From Saccharospirillum salsuginis (GTDB taxonomy: Bacteria; Pseudomonadota; Gammaproteobacteria; Pseudomonadales; Natronospirillaceae): 64,000 nucleotides of DNA. This document shows, piece after piece, positions 53,889 through 62,215 of this stretch (within the stretch, counting starts at the first letter, position 1; the number at the start of each line of letters is the position of its first letter). Under the pieces are notes generated by a model. It made no database searches, was not told the DNA's origin, and was given only the letters and a program-made list of their open reading frames with translations. The position numbers and the translations under genes were made by a program. Location of the stretch: contig NZ_BMXR01000001.1 in the NCBI RefSeq assembly GCF_014651855.1, forward strand, positions 1 through 64,000, read 5' to 3'.

Positions 53889-55031
53889 TTACGGAACGGC
53901 GGCGCTCAGGGTTGGCTCGATCCGTCGCCGCCAAAAATCACCACCCCGGTGTCGGTATTCGGCCAGATAGTACTGTTGACGCAGTTTGATGTGCTCGCTG
54001 AATTCGGAGAACACGCCGGACTGATAATCGAGCAAACCGCCTGATTGACCGGTTCGACACCAGGCGTCAATGGCGTTCGCGGCCCGCTGCCCCTGATCCA
54101 ACGCCTTGGTGATGCCGGCGGAACTGATCGGATCGAAACTGCAGGCCGCGTCTCCGACGGCCAGCCAGACGCCCTGTTCGACAACGCCGGCGACGCCACT
54201 GAGGATGGCGACCGGCGCAGGTTTGATGACGCGATCGAGCTCCTCCGGCTTCGGACAAGGCAGGTTCCGACTCAGAAGACGCGTTCGCCGATAAGCTTCG
54301 ACAAACCCGACCGCTGTATCGATTCCGCGCTCGCGCACGGTTCGCCAGTCACTGGTGAAAGAGAGCAGGCACCGATCCCCGGGCAGGCGGGCCCCATACC
54401 ACCAACCCGATGTATCGCCTTCCAGCAGGGTATGGTCCGGTCGCTCCAGTGCATCCGAGCAATCCACGAACCCGCATACGGCGATCAGGTCATCGTAGAC
54501 GTTGCGTGCTACACCCAGCCGACGAACAGCGGCGGCCGCAGCGCCCGAGGCGTCAACCATGACGGGGAATTCCCGATGAAACGGTCGGCCCTTCCGGGTC
54601 CCGCTCAGGCCGAATCCTAGGGGTGTTTGCGCGATCGAGGTCAGGCGAGCGGGTCGCATCAACTCTACATCGGCGTTCGCCAGGGCTTCCAACAATTGCT
54701 CGTTGAACCGGGATCGGTCGAGGTGGTAACCGCGACCGTTCGGGTCCAAGAGAAAGTCGTTGAAACCGGGTTGATCACGCCCCCACAGTGACCAACTTCC
54801 CGGGCAGGGCCGGTGCGCCTCGCCGTCCAGCAGGGCATCCAAACCCAATCGTCGCAATACCGCACGGGCACCCGGTGGCAGACTTTCACCGATGGCGTTC
54901 GGGTCGATCCGATCGTCCTGATCGCACAAGACCGTCAATCGGTTAAACCCCAACCGTTTTAGTGAGAGCGCCGTGGCGGCCCCAGCGGGGCCGCCTCCGA
55001 CGATGACGATGGGTGTATCGGTCATACGCAT
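53889..55031 (-). CDS. LodB-like FAD-dependent oxidoreductase
   Basis: A 380-aa flavoprotein of the tryptophan-halogenase-like group. The N-terminal FAD motif is VIVGGGPAGAATALSL, and the C-terminal one is VGDAACSFDPISSAGITKAL. Its place directly after the LodA-like gene (three bases after that stop) identifies it as the LodB-type maturation protein, which in the L-lysine oxidase system is needed to build the cysteine tryptophylquinone cofactor. A halogenase role is unlikely: the PRR/WxWxIP motifs are not seen. The start could also be the ATG at 55025. Confidence 0.87.
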   Translation of the reverse strand: MRMTDTPIVIVGGGPAGAATALSLKRLGFNRLTVLCDQDDRIDPNAIGESLPPGARAVLRRLGLDALLDGEAHRPCPGSWSLWGRDQPGFNDFLLDPNGRGYHLDRSRFNEQLLEALANADVELMRPARLTSIAQTPLGFGLSGTRKGRPFHREFPVMVDASGAAAAAVRRLGVARNVYDDLIAVCGFVDCSDALERPDHTLLEGDTSGWWYGARLPGDRCLLSFTSDWRTVRERGIDTAVGFVEAYRRTRLLSRNLPCPKPEELDRVIKPAPVAILSGVAGVVEQGVWLAVGDAACSFDPISSAGITKALDQGQRAANAIDAWCRTGQSGGLLDYQSGVFSEFSEHIKLRQQYYLAEYRHRGGDFWRRRIEPTLSAAVP

Positions 55032-55034
55032 CAA

Positions 55035-57122
55035 TCAATCCGGTCCACAGTTTTTCGGTGGCTGATAGCCGGGCATGAAGGCCGTCGGCCAGGCTGGAAC
55101 ACTGTCACCCTCGCTTTCAAACAGGCTGGCGATCTCCAGGAACTTGTCGGCGCCGTAGTTGCCGCCTTTCCCGTCCGGTATCCGCAGCCCCTGAATGATG
55201 AAGCCGACTTTCTGCCAGTTTTCGACGAAGTCGAAATAGCATTGGAAACGCCCCTGCTGTTGCGGGTAGGGGGTTTGGGTTCCCTGCCCTTCATCACCGC
55301 GCACGCTGTACAGTTGCCCACCCAGATTCCACTGTCCGGCTGAACGATCGTAGGAACACTGACTGGCCGGATAGACCGCCACCGGCCGCTGCGCCGGCCA
55401 GGACCAATACAGGGTATTATTCCCGGCCGGGTTCGGGTCCGGCGTATGCGTGGCGCAGCTGTTGTAGTCCGTATGCCAGGGCAAGGCCATGAACTTCGAC
55501 AGGTCGCCTGGCTGCACGGCCGCTTGCCGCAACGGTATATAGCCAACGCCCAGGAAGGGTTTGTCGCGTTTGGCCTGGCTGTAATCCAGCGGGGCCTGAT
55601 TGATGCGGAAGGGGCCGGTGGCGCCCTGCCAGTCCTGCCGGTAGAGATTGACATCGCGGACAATGAAGGTCACCTCAATGCCGGGCGAATACCGACCGCC
55701 CAGGCAGTTCTGCAATACCGCGCGATCCAACCGTTCCCCCGGTCCATAGGTGACCGATTGTCGACTGAAGCGCCGGTTGTACCACTGATCCAGCATAAAG
55801 TACTGGGTTTTGCTGACCGTGAGGAAACTCTTCATGGCGTCGCCCAGCGACAGCGGCATCAATTTACCCCCCTGTTCGAACTGACTCTCGTCGTTCGGAT
55901 CCCGGATCAGATTCCTGAACGACGGAATCTTCTGCTGCGGGTCGTCGCTGGCGGTGATGTGCCCCATGAAACGATGCCCCTGAATGGCGGCGTCGGGCAG
56001 ATTGGTGTTCCACTGTTGCAGCATGGCCGCGTGCAGGATCGGCAGGATGTCGTCGTCGAACGACGGCAGGTAATCCGGATTGTATTGTCCGTTGGCGAAC
56101 AGCGCAGGAACCAGCCCGAGTTGCTCCACCCAGGTGTTGAAGACATCATCCCAGGCGGACACCACATTGCGGGTCTGCGGTGCATAGGCCGGATCGGTCG
56201 TAATCACCCAACCGCCTACGGCTTCGACACAGCTGCCGTCCTCGAACACCACGGTGGCATTGACCGGCCCGTCCGAGACATCGTCGAACCAGTTGTCGTT
56301 GTCGATGGCATCGTTCAACCGCGGAGCCTGGCCGTTCTCGTCCCAACCGGCCGCCAGACCATAGCCGCCCAGCACCAGCAAGCGTCCGGAGCCTTTTTCC
56401 AGCGTCAGTTCGCCCAGAGTCCGGATAGACCCATTGGGGTTGAACATCGGCAATCCGTGATCGTCCGGAAAGCTGACCGGGTAATCGGCCACCTGCTGGA
56501 CCTGGCCCTGACGGTCCACGTAGCTCGGTTCGCTCTGACGACTGAACGGTACTACCGGCGGCTGATCCCTGTCCGCTGCGGCGATCGTTCTAGGACCGGG
56601 GTCGATGACAAGCTTGCTCAACCGTTCGGTGGTATCGAGATCCGAACCGAATTCCTCCCGGTTACGGGCCGGTGGATGCCCGCCGTTTTCATAGGCTTTG
56701 ATGCCCTCCTCGACGGCGACTGTCTTGCCGTCCTCCGTGACCTCGGAAGCGATGGCGTAATTGTTCGCTTTCTTGTTGGCCAGGTGCACCATCCAGACGA
56801 TGTCCTTGACCGTTTTGCCGTCGATGACATCGCCGATGGCGACTTCCCGACCGCCCCCCGAGGGATAGGTGGCGTTCGACTGGTCATATCGGTACAGCCG
56901 AAACCGCGCCGCCTGACGCTTGAGCCGTTGCTGACCATCGCGCAGGTCGGATTCCTCGATAACGGTGTCTTCGGTACCCGCCTTGATCGGCAAGCCGCCC
57001 ATCAGGCCGCTGGCGCCCTGAAGATCGCCGGCGGCGGTTTCGGGCGCTATGTAATACTCCTCACTGTTGCCCACACGGGCGAAATTGATAGCGGGATGAA
57101 CGCGAAAAATGGGATTACTCAT
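55035..57122 (-). CDS. LodA/GoxA-like CTQ-dependent oxidase
   Basis: A 695-aa protein of the LodA family, quinoprotein amino-acid oxidases carrying cysteine tryptophylquinone. N-terminal RVHPAINFARVGNSEEYY and the C-terminal block MALPWHTDYNSCATH followed by WPAQRPVAVYP are characteristic. Cys556 (in YNSC) is the likely cofactor Cys. The partner Trp is probably Trp636 (ENWQKVG), by analogy with spacing in LodA, but this is inference. No Sec signal is evident. The substrate (lysine, glycine or other) cannot be told. It is between a cytochrome lipoprotein gene and the LodB-like gene. Confidence 0.88.
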   Translation of the reverse strand: MSNPIFRVHPAINFARVGNSEEYYIAPETAAGDLQGASGLMGGLPIKAGTEDTVIEESDLRDGQQRLKRQAARFRLYRYDQSNATYPSGGGREVAIGDVIDGKTVKDIVWMVHLANKKANNYAIASEVTEDGKTVAVEEGIKAYENGGHPPARNREEFGSDLDTTERLSKLVIDPGPRTIAAADRDQPPVVPFSRQSEPSYVDRQGQVQQVADYPVSFPDDHGLPMFNPNGSIRTLGELTLEKGSGRLLVLGGYGLAAGWDENGQAPRLNDAIDNDNWFDDVSDGPVNATVVFEDGSCVEAVGGWVITTDPAYAPQTRNVVSAWDDVFNTWVEQLGLVPALFANGQYNPDYLPSFDDDILPILHAAMLQQWNTNLPDAAIQGHRFMGHITASDDPQQKIPSFRNLIRDPNDESQFEQGGKLMPLSLGDAMKSFLTVSKTQYFMLDQWYNRRFSRQSVTYGPGERLDRAVLQNCLGGRYSPGIEVTFIVRDVNLYRQDWQGATGPFRINQAPLDYSQAKRDKPFLGVGYIPLRQAAVQPGDLSKFMALPWHTDYNSCATHTPDPNPAGNNTLYWSWPAQRPVAVYPASQCSYDRSAGQWNLGGQLYSVRGDEGQGTQTPYPQQQGRFQCYFDFVENWQKVGFIIQGLRIPDGKGGNYGADKFLEIASLFESEGDSVPAWPTAFMPGYQPPKNCGPD

Positions 57123-57177
57123 GATGAATGCCTCTGTTGATCAAACGTTGACTGACACGAATGGCGTTTAAGTCGCG

Positions 57178-58539
57178 TTATTGTTGCGACCGGAAATACC
57201 CGTTCACCAGAATGTGACTGATGTCGACTTCAAGCCCCGGCAGGGGGGTCATCGTCACCTCGGGAGGGAAACGCTGGTTGGTGTTGTGACAACGGAAACA
57301 GTTGTTCATCGTGCTTTGGGTTTGGGTGAAGGTTTCGATGGTCGCGTTCGAGAGTTTGAGTGAGCCGGTCAGGAAGTCGTCATCGGCCAGGGATTCGTTG
57401 GCTTTGAAATCATTGCCTTTCAGAAACCAGATGGCACCTACTTCGAAATAATTCGACCAAACACTGGACTCGGTACGTAATTGCTGCTTCACCTGAAGAT
57501 TCAGGTCATGGATGTTGGAATCGTTTTTTGCTATGGATTTCCGGTCGTTCACCGCATCGTTCGGATCGTTGCCGAATTCGAACAACCGACACACCTGGGT
57601 GACTGGCGTCAGTGTCTGCGTCCGCTCGTCCAGTTTTCGGGAGGCGGAATTGCTGGGGTTCCGGTTGCACTCGCCGAAGGTTGTACCGGCCTCGTAGAAG
57701 GTCCAGTCCTCCTTGGATACCACGGTTTCCGCAGTCGCATCCGCCGGTACATTGGGCGCGTTTTCGTCGTGCTCGAACGTTGCCCAGATCATTTCCGGAT
57801 GGCCCTCGACCCGACCGGCGATGTGCAACCCCACCAGCGCCAGGGTCACCTCTTCGGTCTTTTCCGGGTCGATGACGATCTTGCCGCTTCGATTGGCCAA
57901 GAGGGTGACAGTGGCGGGCATGGTGAAGAAGCGACTGGTGTCTTCGTTCGGCTGCACGATCTTCCAGGAGGCTTTCAGCTCCATGGCGCCGTTTGGAAAG
58001 GGTGTGTCCGGGTTAAAACTCGCCAGCTTGGTGGGATCGGTCAGGTCGTGCTCGGTGACGAACTGAGCGAAGGTCGAATCGAGGTACTGGGAATAATAGA
58101 CTGAGCGCCCGTTCTGGTCGGTGAGGATGCCATCGGTTCCCGCCTGGAGAAACTCGTCCACGAGTTCCGGCCGGGACGATTTGGTCATTCTCGGCAGAAT
58201 CCCGGAACCGAGATCGCTGTCCCCATATAAAGCCGCCGGAGACTCGAACGACAGAAATCGGGGTTCTCCGTCGACACTCTGGGTCAACCACAGAAACGCC
58301 TGCCAGGACCACTGATGAAAAGCACAGTTACTGTTGCCTTTGAAGTCGTCGAAGGGAGGTTTCGGTGTCTGGTTCTGTGGAAACCAGTCCGATTCGGCTT
58401 TGCAATCGAACGCGGCTATCTGGGAGGTCATCGCCTGGGGTTCCCCGGTGTCCCGAGTGGCCGTGCCGCAGGCAGAAAGCAACGTAACAGGGATAAACGA
58501 AACGGCGAACAATCCTTTAGTGAGGTTGGATACGGTCAT
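57178..58539 (-). CDS. c-type cytochrome lipoprotein of the LodA cluster
   Basis: A 453-aa lipoprotein (lipobox LLSACG, Cys about residue 25) with a single CFRCH haem motif about 35 residues from the C-terminus. The body contains SNCAFHQWSWQAFLWL and GLHIAGRVEGHPEMIWATFEHDENAP. The last recurs in a family of cytochrome-like proteins of unknown function. AAGGAG precedes the ATG at 58539. It lies 55 bases upstream of the LodA-like gene in the same orientation, so it may accept electrons from that enzyme or aid its maturation. Confidence 0.82.
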   Translation of the reverse strand: MTVSNLTKGLFAVSFIPVTLLSACGTATRDTGEPQAMTSQIAAFDCKAESDWFPQNQTPKPPFDDFKGNSNCAFHQWSWQAFLWLTQSVDGEPRFLSFESPAALYGDSDLGSGILPRMTKSSRPELVDEFLQAGTDGILTDQNGRSVYYSQYLDSTFAQFVTEHDLTDPTKLASFNPDTPFPNGAMELKASWKIVQPNEDTSRFFTMPATVTLLANRSGKIVIDPEKTEEVTLALVGLHIAGRVEGHPEMIWATFEHDENAPNVPADATAETVVSKEDWTFYEAGTTFGECNRNPSNSASRKLDERTQTLTPVTQVCRLFEFGNDPNDAVNDRKSIAKNDSNIHDLNLQVKQQLRTESSVWSNYFEVGAIWFLKGNDFKANESLADDDFLTGSLKLSNATIETFTQTQSTMNNCFRCHNTNQRFPPEVTMTPLPGLEVDISHILVNGYFRSQQ

Positions 58540-58831
58540 GATTACTCCTTTACGAAGGTCACTTTTTATACACCACCCGATCGAGCGGTATTCAGTGCCT
58601 GGTTGTATTTATCGACACCGCGGCCCTTCCCTGGCCTGCCGATAATACTTCCGCAACCCGGACTTTTTTGACGTTAGTCCAGGGGTCGCGTTCTCGCAAA
58701 TAGGTATGCGATTGGGGAGCGGCTAATCTCGCGTCCTAAAATTCACCTTCGGTGCTAAAACCCGAGCCAGCTGGTGGGTAAACCATTTCCACAGCGCCCC
58801 ATCCCTGGGAACAACAGGAGGATCCTCCAAT

Positions 58832-60562
58832 TCAACGGTCGTCGAGTCGGGACCACAATGTATTCAACTCGCGCTCCCATTGTTTCTGCCGATCCGGTTT
58901 CTGGTGCTTGGGTTTTCGGGCACGATCTTCCGTCAACAATCGCTCCAGTTGATCGATCCGTTCGAGGGCGTCTTCCTCACCCCCGATCGGTTGGACCGGT
59001 TGGTCGGTTTTCGAATTCGAATCCACCCGGTCGTCGAAGGTTTCCGGATCGCCCTGTTCCAGTTGGAGATAGAATTCATCGGGACCGGTCACTTCGTGTA
59101 TGCGCCCCCGGGAAATCCACCACCACCGGGTCGCGGTTCGTTCTAGAAAGGTGCGATCGTGACTGGTCATCAGTACGGTGATGTCGCTGCCCGTCAACGA
59201 CTCGATCAATTCCTCGCGGCCCTCCAGGTCGATGTGGTTGGTCGGTTCGTCCAGGACCAGGACGTTGGGCTGCTGCAATCGAAACAGCGCAAACATCATG
59301 CGGGCTTTTTCACCACCGCTCAGCTCACAGACCGGCTGATCGAAGCGGTCGTAGGGAACCCCGGTGGACAGCAGGGTCTGGCGAATGGGTTCGTCCGAAC
59401 CGTCGACTCGCTCGCGCAACCAGTCGAACCGACTGACGGGATGATCGAGTTCCGCCAACTGTTGTTCGTAATAGCCCAGTCGAGCCCGTGGATTCCAGCG
59501 GACCGGGCCACTGTCGACGCCCACGGCATCGATCACACGATCGAGTGTTGTGGATTTGCCCACACCGTTGACCCCCAGCAGAGCCACCCGGTCGCCGGGT
59601 CGCACATTGAGGAACTCGCATCGGACCAACTCACGATCCGTCCCGGGAATGCATACCGTCAGGTCTTCCATAGCCACCACCTGTCGGGCGGTCAGCCCTT
59701 CTTCCGGTAACGACACCGACAAGCCACTGCCCTGGCTGACGAAGGTATAGTCGTCCTTGAGTCGCTCGACCCGCTTTTCCATGCTTTTGGCCTTGCGGGA
59801 CAAGTCTTCGTTGTCGAAGGTATGCCCCCAGTGCGCCAACCGCTTGGCCGACGCCGCGATCCGGGCCACTTCTTTTTCCTCCTGGGCGCGGCGGGCTTCG
59901 GCCTGCTCATCCTGATGCTTCAGGGCCTCGCGGGCGGCATCGTAAGGCAGATCGAACTCATAGATCCGTTGATCGCGCAGCACCCAGGTCTGACGGCAGA
60001 GCGCGTTCAGCAGATACCGGTCGTGAGACACCATGATCCAGGGCCGGTTCAGGCCACCGAGCCATTGTCGCAGACGGGTCAGGCTCAGGATGTCCATATG
60101 GTTTCCGGGTTCGTCGAGCAATAGCACATCCGGATCGGTGAGAATGGCCCGAACCATCAGCAACAGATTCTGCTGGCCTCCGCTGAGACGGTTCACCGGC
60201 TGTTCGAACTGATCCCGGGTAAAGCCGAGTTTGTGCAATTCCGCCTCGGCCTTGTACGCTTCGATGCTGCGCCGGGCCTCCGGCAACGCGAGTTCGGCCG
60301 CCTCCAGCAGCGTGGTATCCATCAGTTCGGCGGGTACGAATTGATCGACCAGAGCCACCACCAGGTTGCGACGGCACTGGCGGTGGCCGCCGTCGGGCTC
60401 GAGCTGTCCGGCCAGCAGACGCAACAGACAGGACTTGCCGGAGCCGTTGTGGCCCACCAGTCCGATGCGGTCACCGGTGTTCAAGGCGAGGTTTATTTCA
60501 GCGAACAGGGGTTTAATGCCCACGGTCAGGGAGACCTGGGACAGGGAAAGCAATAAGCTCAT
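58832..60562 (-). CDS. ABC-F family ATPase
   Basis: A 576-aa soluble protein with two ABC domains (about residues 1-230 and 300-500), no membrane segment and a C-terminal coiled coil (about 520-576). Domain 1 has Walker A GHNGSGKS, signature RLSGGQQNLL and LLLDEPGNHMD, the last altered from TNHLD. Domain 2 has GVNGVGKST, ELSGGEKARM and VLDEPTNHID. The interdomain linker is about 70 residues and positively charged. ABC-F proteins act at the ribosomal E site in translation or antibiotic protection. The leader has a peptide and attenuator, which favours an inducible resistance-like or stress role; this is inference. Confidence 0.93.
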   Translation of the reverse strand: MSLLLSLSQVSLTVGIKPLFAEINLALNTGDRIGLVGHNGSGKSCLLRLLAGQLEPDGGHRQCRRNLVVALVDQFVPAELMDTTLLEAAELALPEARRSIEAYKAEAELHKLGFTRDQFEQPVNRLSGGQQNLLLMVRAILTDPDVLLLDEPGNHMDILSLTRLRQWLGGLNRPWIMVSHDRYLLNALCRQTWVLRDQRIYEFDLPYDAAREALKHQDEQAEARRAQEEKEVARIAASAKRLAHWGHTFDNEDLSRKAKSMEKRVERLKDDYTFVSQGSGLSVSLPEEGLTARQVVAMEDLTVCIPGTDRELVRCEFLNVRPGDRVALLGVNGVGKSTTLDRVIDAVGVDSGPVRWNPRARLGYYEQQLAELDHPVSRFDWLRERVDGSDEPIRQTLLSTGVPYDRFDQPVCELSGGEKARMMFALFRLQQPNVLVLDEPTNHIDLEGREELIESLTGSDITVLMTSHDRTFLERTATRWWWISRGRIHEVTGPDEFYLQLEQGDPETFDDRVDSNSKTDQPVQPIGGEEDALERIDQLERLLTEDRARKPKHQKPDRQKQWERELNTLWSRLDDR

Positions 60563-60566
60563 GTCA

Positions 60567-60652
60567 ACGTCCTAATAAAAACAGGGTTCAGGACGCCGTA
60601 CGAGAAAGGTGTCTGGCTCGAATCGACGTCCGTTTAGCGGGAGTAGGACGTC
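60567..60652 (-). promoter_or_regulatory. Four-segment translational attenuator of ABC-F gene
   Basis: Minus-strand segments are 1 GACGTCCT (60645-60652), 2 GGACGTC (60625-60631), 3 GCGTCCT (60590-60596) and 4 AGGACGT (60567-60573, containing the ABC-F ribosome site). Pairs 1:2 and 3:4 hide the site; pairing 2:3 would free it when segment 1 is covered. This mirrors erm-type leaders. Confidence 0.6.
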
Positions 60653-60708
60653 GGGGCAGTACCCGAGGGGCACTGTGCACGGCCGAGACGGCACAAGCAC
60701 AAAGTCAT
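60634..60708 (-). CDS. Leader peptide upstream of ABC-F gene
   Basis: A 24-codon open frame beginning MTLCLCRLGRAQCPSG, ending TSYSR and stopping with TAA. GAGGAG lies just before its ATG. It is Cys-rich and ends 71 bases before the ABC-F start. Its last codons overlap attenuator segment 1, so a stalled ribosome there would alter folding. I do not recognise the peptide. Confidence 0.55.
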   Translation of the reverse strand: MTLCLCRLGRAQCPSGTAPTSYSR

Positions 60709-60900
60709 GGGGGCTCCTCTGTTGCGGTGAATGGAAGAAAACAGTCTAGCGAAGCGGGATGGAGCAGGAAAGCTTGTTTTTTTCAGCCGTCGTGCCAAAA
60801 TGCGCACCCTGTCGGCGTATTGCAGCCCGTAAGCCTTTGAGGCTTCCGTTGGTAATTCGCTAAGCCATTGAATTTTTTGGAAAAAAGTTAAATGGCCTAG

Positions 60901-60928
60901 TTGACACCCCCGGAAATTTACGGATAAT
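60901..60928 (+). promoter_or_regulatory. tRNA operon promoter
   Basis: A consensus TTGACA (60901-60906) and GATAAT (60923-60928) are separated by 16 bases. A GC-rich segment (ACGCGGCCG) follows, typical of stringently controlled stable-RNA promoters. It drives the three tRNA genes. Confidence 0.75.
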
Positions 60929-60944
60929 ACGCGGCCGTTACGGA

Positions 60945-61021
60945 GGCTATGTAGCTCAGTTGGTTAGAGCACAGCATTCATAATGCTGGAGTCGCTGGTT
61001 CAAGTCCAGCCATAGCCACCA
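60945..61021 (+). tRNA. tRNA-Met (CAT)
   Basis: A full 77-base cloverleaf. The acceptor stem is GGCTATG/CATAGCC with encoded CCA. The anticodon CAT is at 60979-60981 in the loop TTCATAA, and the T arm contains GGTTCAAGTCC. The stem sequences match elongator Met better than the initiator or the Ile-2 tRNA. Confidence 0.93.
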
Positions 61022-61028
61022 CTTCTCT

Positions 61029-61103
61029 TGGGCCGTCGCCAAGTGGTAAGGCAACGGGTTTTGATCCCGTCATTCGCAGGTTCGAATCCTGCCGGCCCAG
61101 CCA
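61029..61103 (+). tRNA. tRNA-Gln (TTG), first copy
   Basis: A 75-base tRNA with acceptor TGGGCCG/CGGCCCA, encoded CCA and anticodon TTG at 61061-61063. It lies seven bases after tRNA-Met. Confidence 0.95.
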
Positions 61104-61164
61104 GTTTTCCCCAGTGGAAGCGTTCTCGCCTCCCCACAAGCTGATCTCGTTTTTCCCCGTCTAA

Positions 61165-61239
61165 TGGGCCGTCGCCAAGTGGTAAGGCAACGGGTTTTGA
61201 TCCCGTCATTCGCAGGTTCGAATCCTGCCGGCCCAGCCA
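61165..61239 (+). tRNA. tRNA-Gln (TTG), second copy
   Basis: Identical in sequence to the first tRNA-Gln, 61 bases downstream; a tandem duplication in the same transcript. Confidence 0.95.
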
Positions 61240-61345
61240 TTCCTTGCACCTTCCCGACATCCGGACACGACGTCCCGGCACCTGCTCGGATTCGAGCCCA
61301 TGCTAGACTGCGTGCAATTCAGACGCCCATCAGGGAGACGACCCC

Positions 61346-62215
61346 ATGTCCGATCGAGACGACCTGCTCATTTCCGCCGATGCGCTCAAGCATCGACTGT
61401 CCGACACCGGAGCCGAACGGCCCATTCTGCTGGACACTCGCTTCAACCTGGCCGATACCGACGAAGGCGAACGGCACTATCGCGAAGGCCACATTCCCGG
61501 TGCCTTTTATGCCCATCTCGACCGGGATCTGTCCGGTTCCATCGTTCCCGGCGAGACCGGCCGCCACCCCCTTCCCGAGCCCGCCCAACTGCAAGCGACA
61601 TTGCGCGCCCGGGGCATCCGGGCGGATTCCGAGGTCATCGTTTATGACGCCGCCAACGCCATGATCGCCGGGCGGGCCTGGTGGTTGTGTCGTTGGGCCG
61701 GGCTCGACCGGGTGCGGGTTCTGGACGGCGGCTGGCAAGCCTGGCTGGACGCCGGCGGTCCGGTCGAAAGCGGCTCGGGGCCCGAGCCGGCTGATGGCGA
61801 CATCGAAGTCCGGTGCCCAACCGAGTGGATCGTCGACGCCGATCAACTGCTACGAAACACCGGCCGGTACACCCTGCTGGATGCCCGTGCCCGCCCACGC
61901 TACAGCGGTGAGACCGAACCGATGGACCACAAAGCCGGACACATCCCCGGTGCTCTGTGCGCCGACTTCACGGCCAACCTGGACGATTCCGGACGGTTCA
62001 AGTCGGCCCCGGCGTTGCGTCAACGCTTTGAAAGCGTGCCGGATGACGGCAACCTCGTATGCTATTGTGGCTCCGGTGTAACCGCCTGTCACAACATACT
62101 CGCTCTGACGCTGGCCGGACATCGCCAACCCCGGCTGTACGCCGGATCCTGGAGCGAGTGGATCAACGACGACAGTCGGCCCGTAGCCACCGGAACCGAA
62201 AAGGAGCCTGTTTGA
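61346..62215 (+). CDS. sseA: 3-mercaptopyruvate sulfurtransferase-like, two rhodanese domains
   Basis: A 289-aa protein with an inactive N-terminal rhodanese domain (about residues 10-140) and an active C-terminal one (about 155-280). The active-site loop is CYCGSGVTACH; CGSGVTA is the form found in mercaptopyruvate sulfurtransferases rather than thiosulfate-preferring rhodaneses. The TGA overlaps the next ATG (TGATG). It may supply sulfane sulfur for tRNA or cofactor synthesis. Confidence 0.92.
   Translation: MSDRDDLLISADALKHRLSDTGAERPILLDTRFNLADTDEGERHYREGHIPGAFYAHLDRDLSGSIVPGETGRHPLPEPAQLQATLRARGIRADSEVIVYDAANAMIAGRAWWLCRWAGLDRVRVLDGGWQAWLDAGGPVESGSGPEPADGDIEVRCPTEWIVDADQLLRNTGRYTLLDARARPRYSGETEPMDHKAGHIPGALCADFTANLDDSGRFKSAPALRQRFESVPDDGNLVCYCGSGVTACHNILALTLAGHRQPRLYAGSWSEWINDDSRPVATGTEKEPV

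Noticed and set aside
53889..55031. Flavin-dependent halogenase
   Set aside because: The FAD motifs fit, but the WxWxIP halogenase signature is not seen and the neighbour is LodA-like, so LodB-type maturation is the better call.
61029..61239. Phage attachment site from tandem tRNA-Gln duplication
   Set aside because: No integrase lies within the window and both copies are complete, so a simple tandem tRNA duplication is sufficient.
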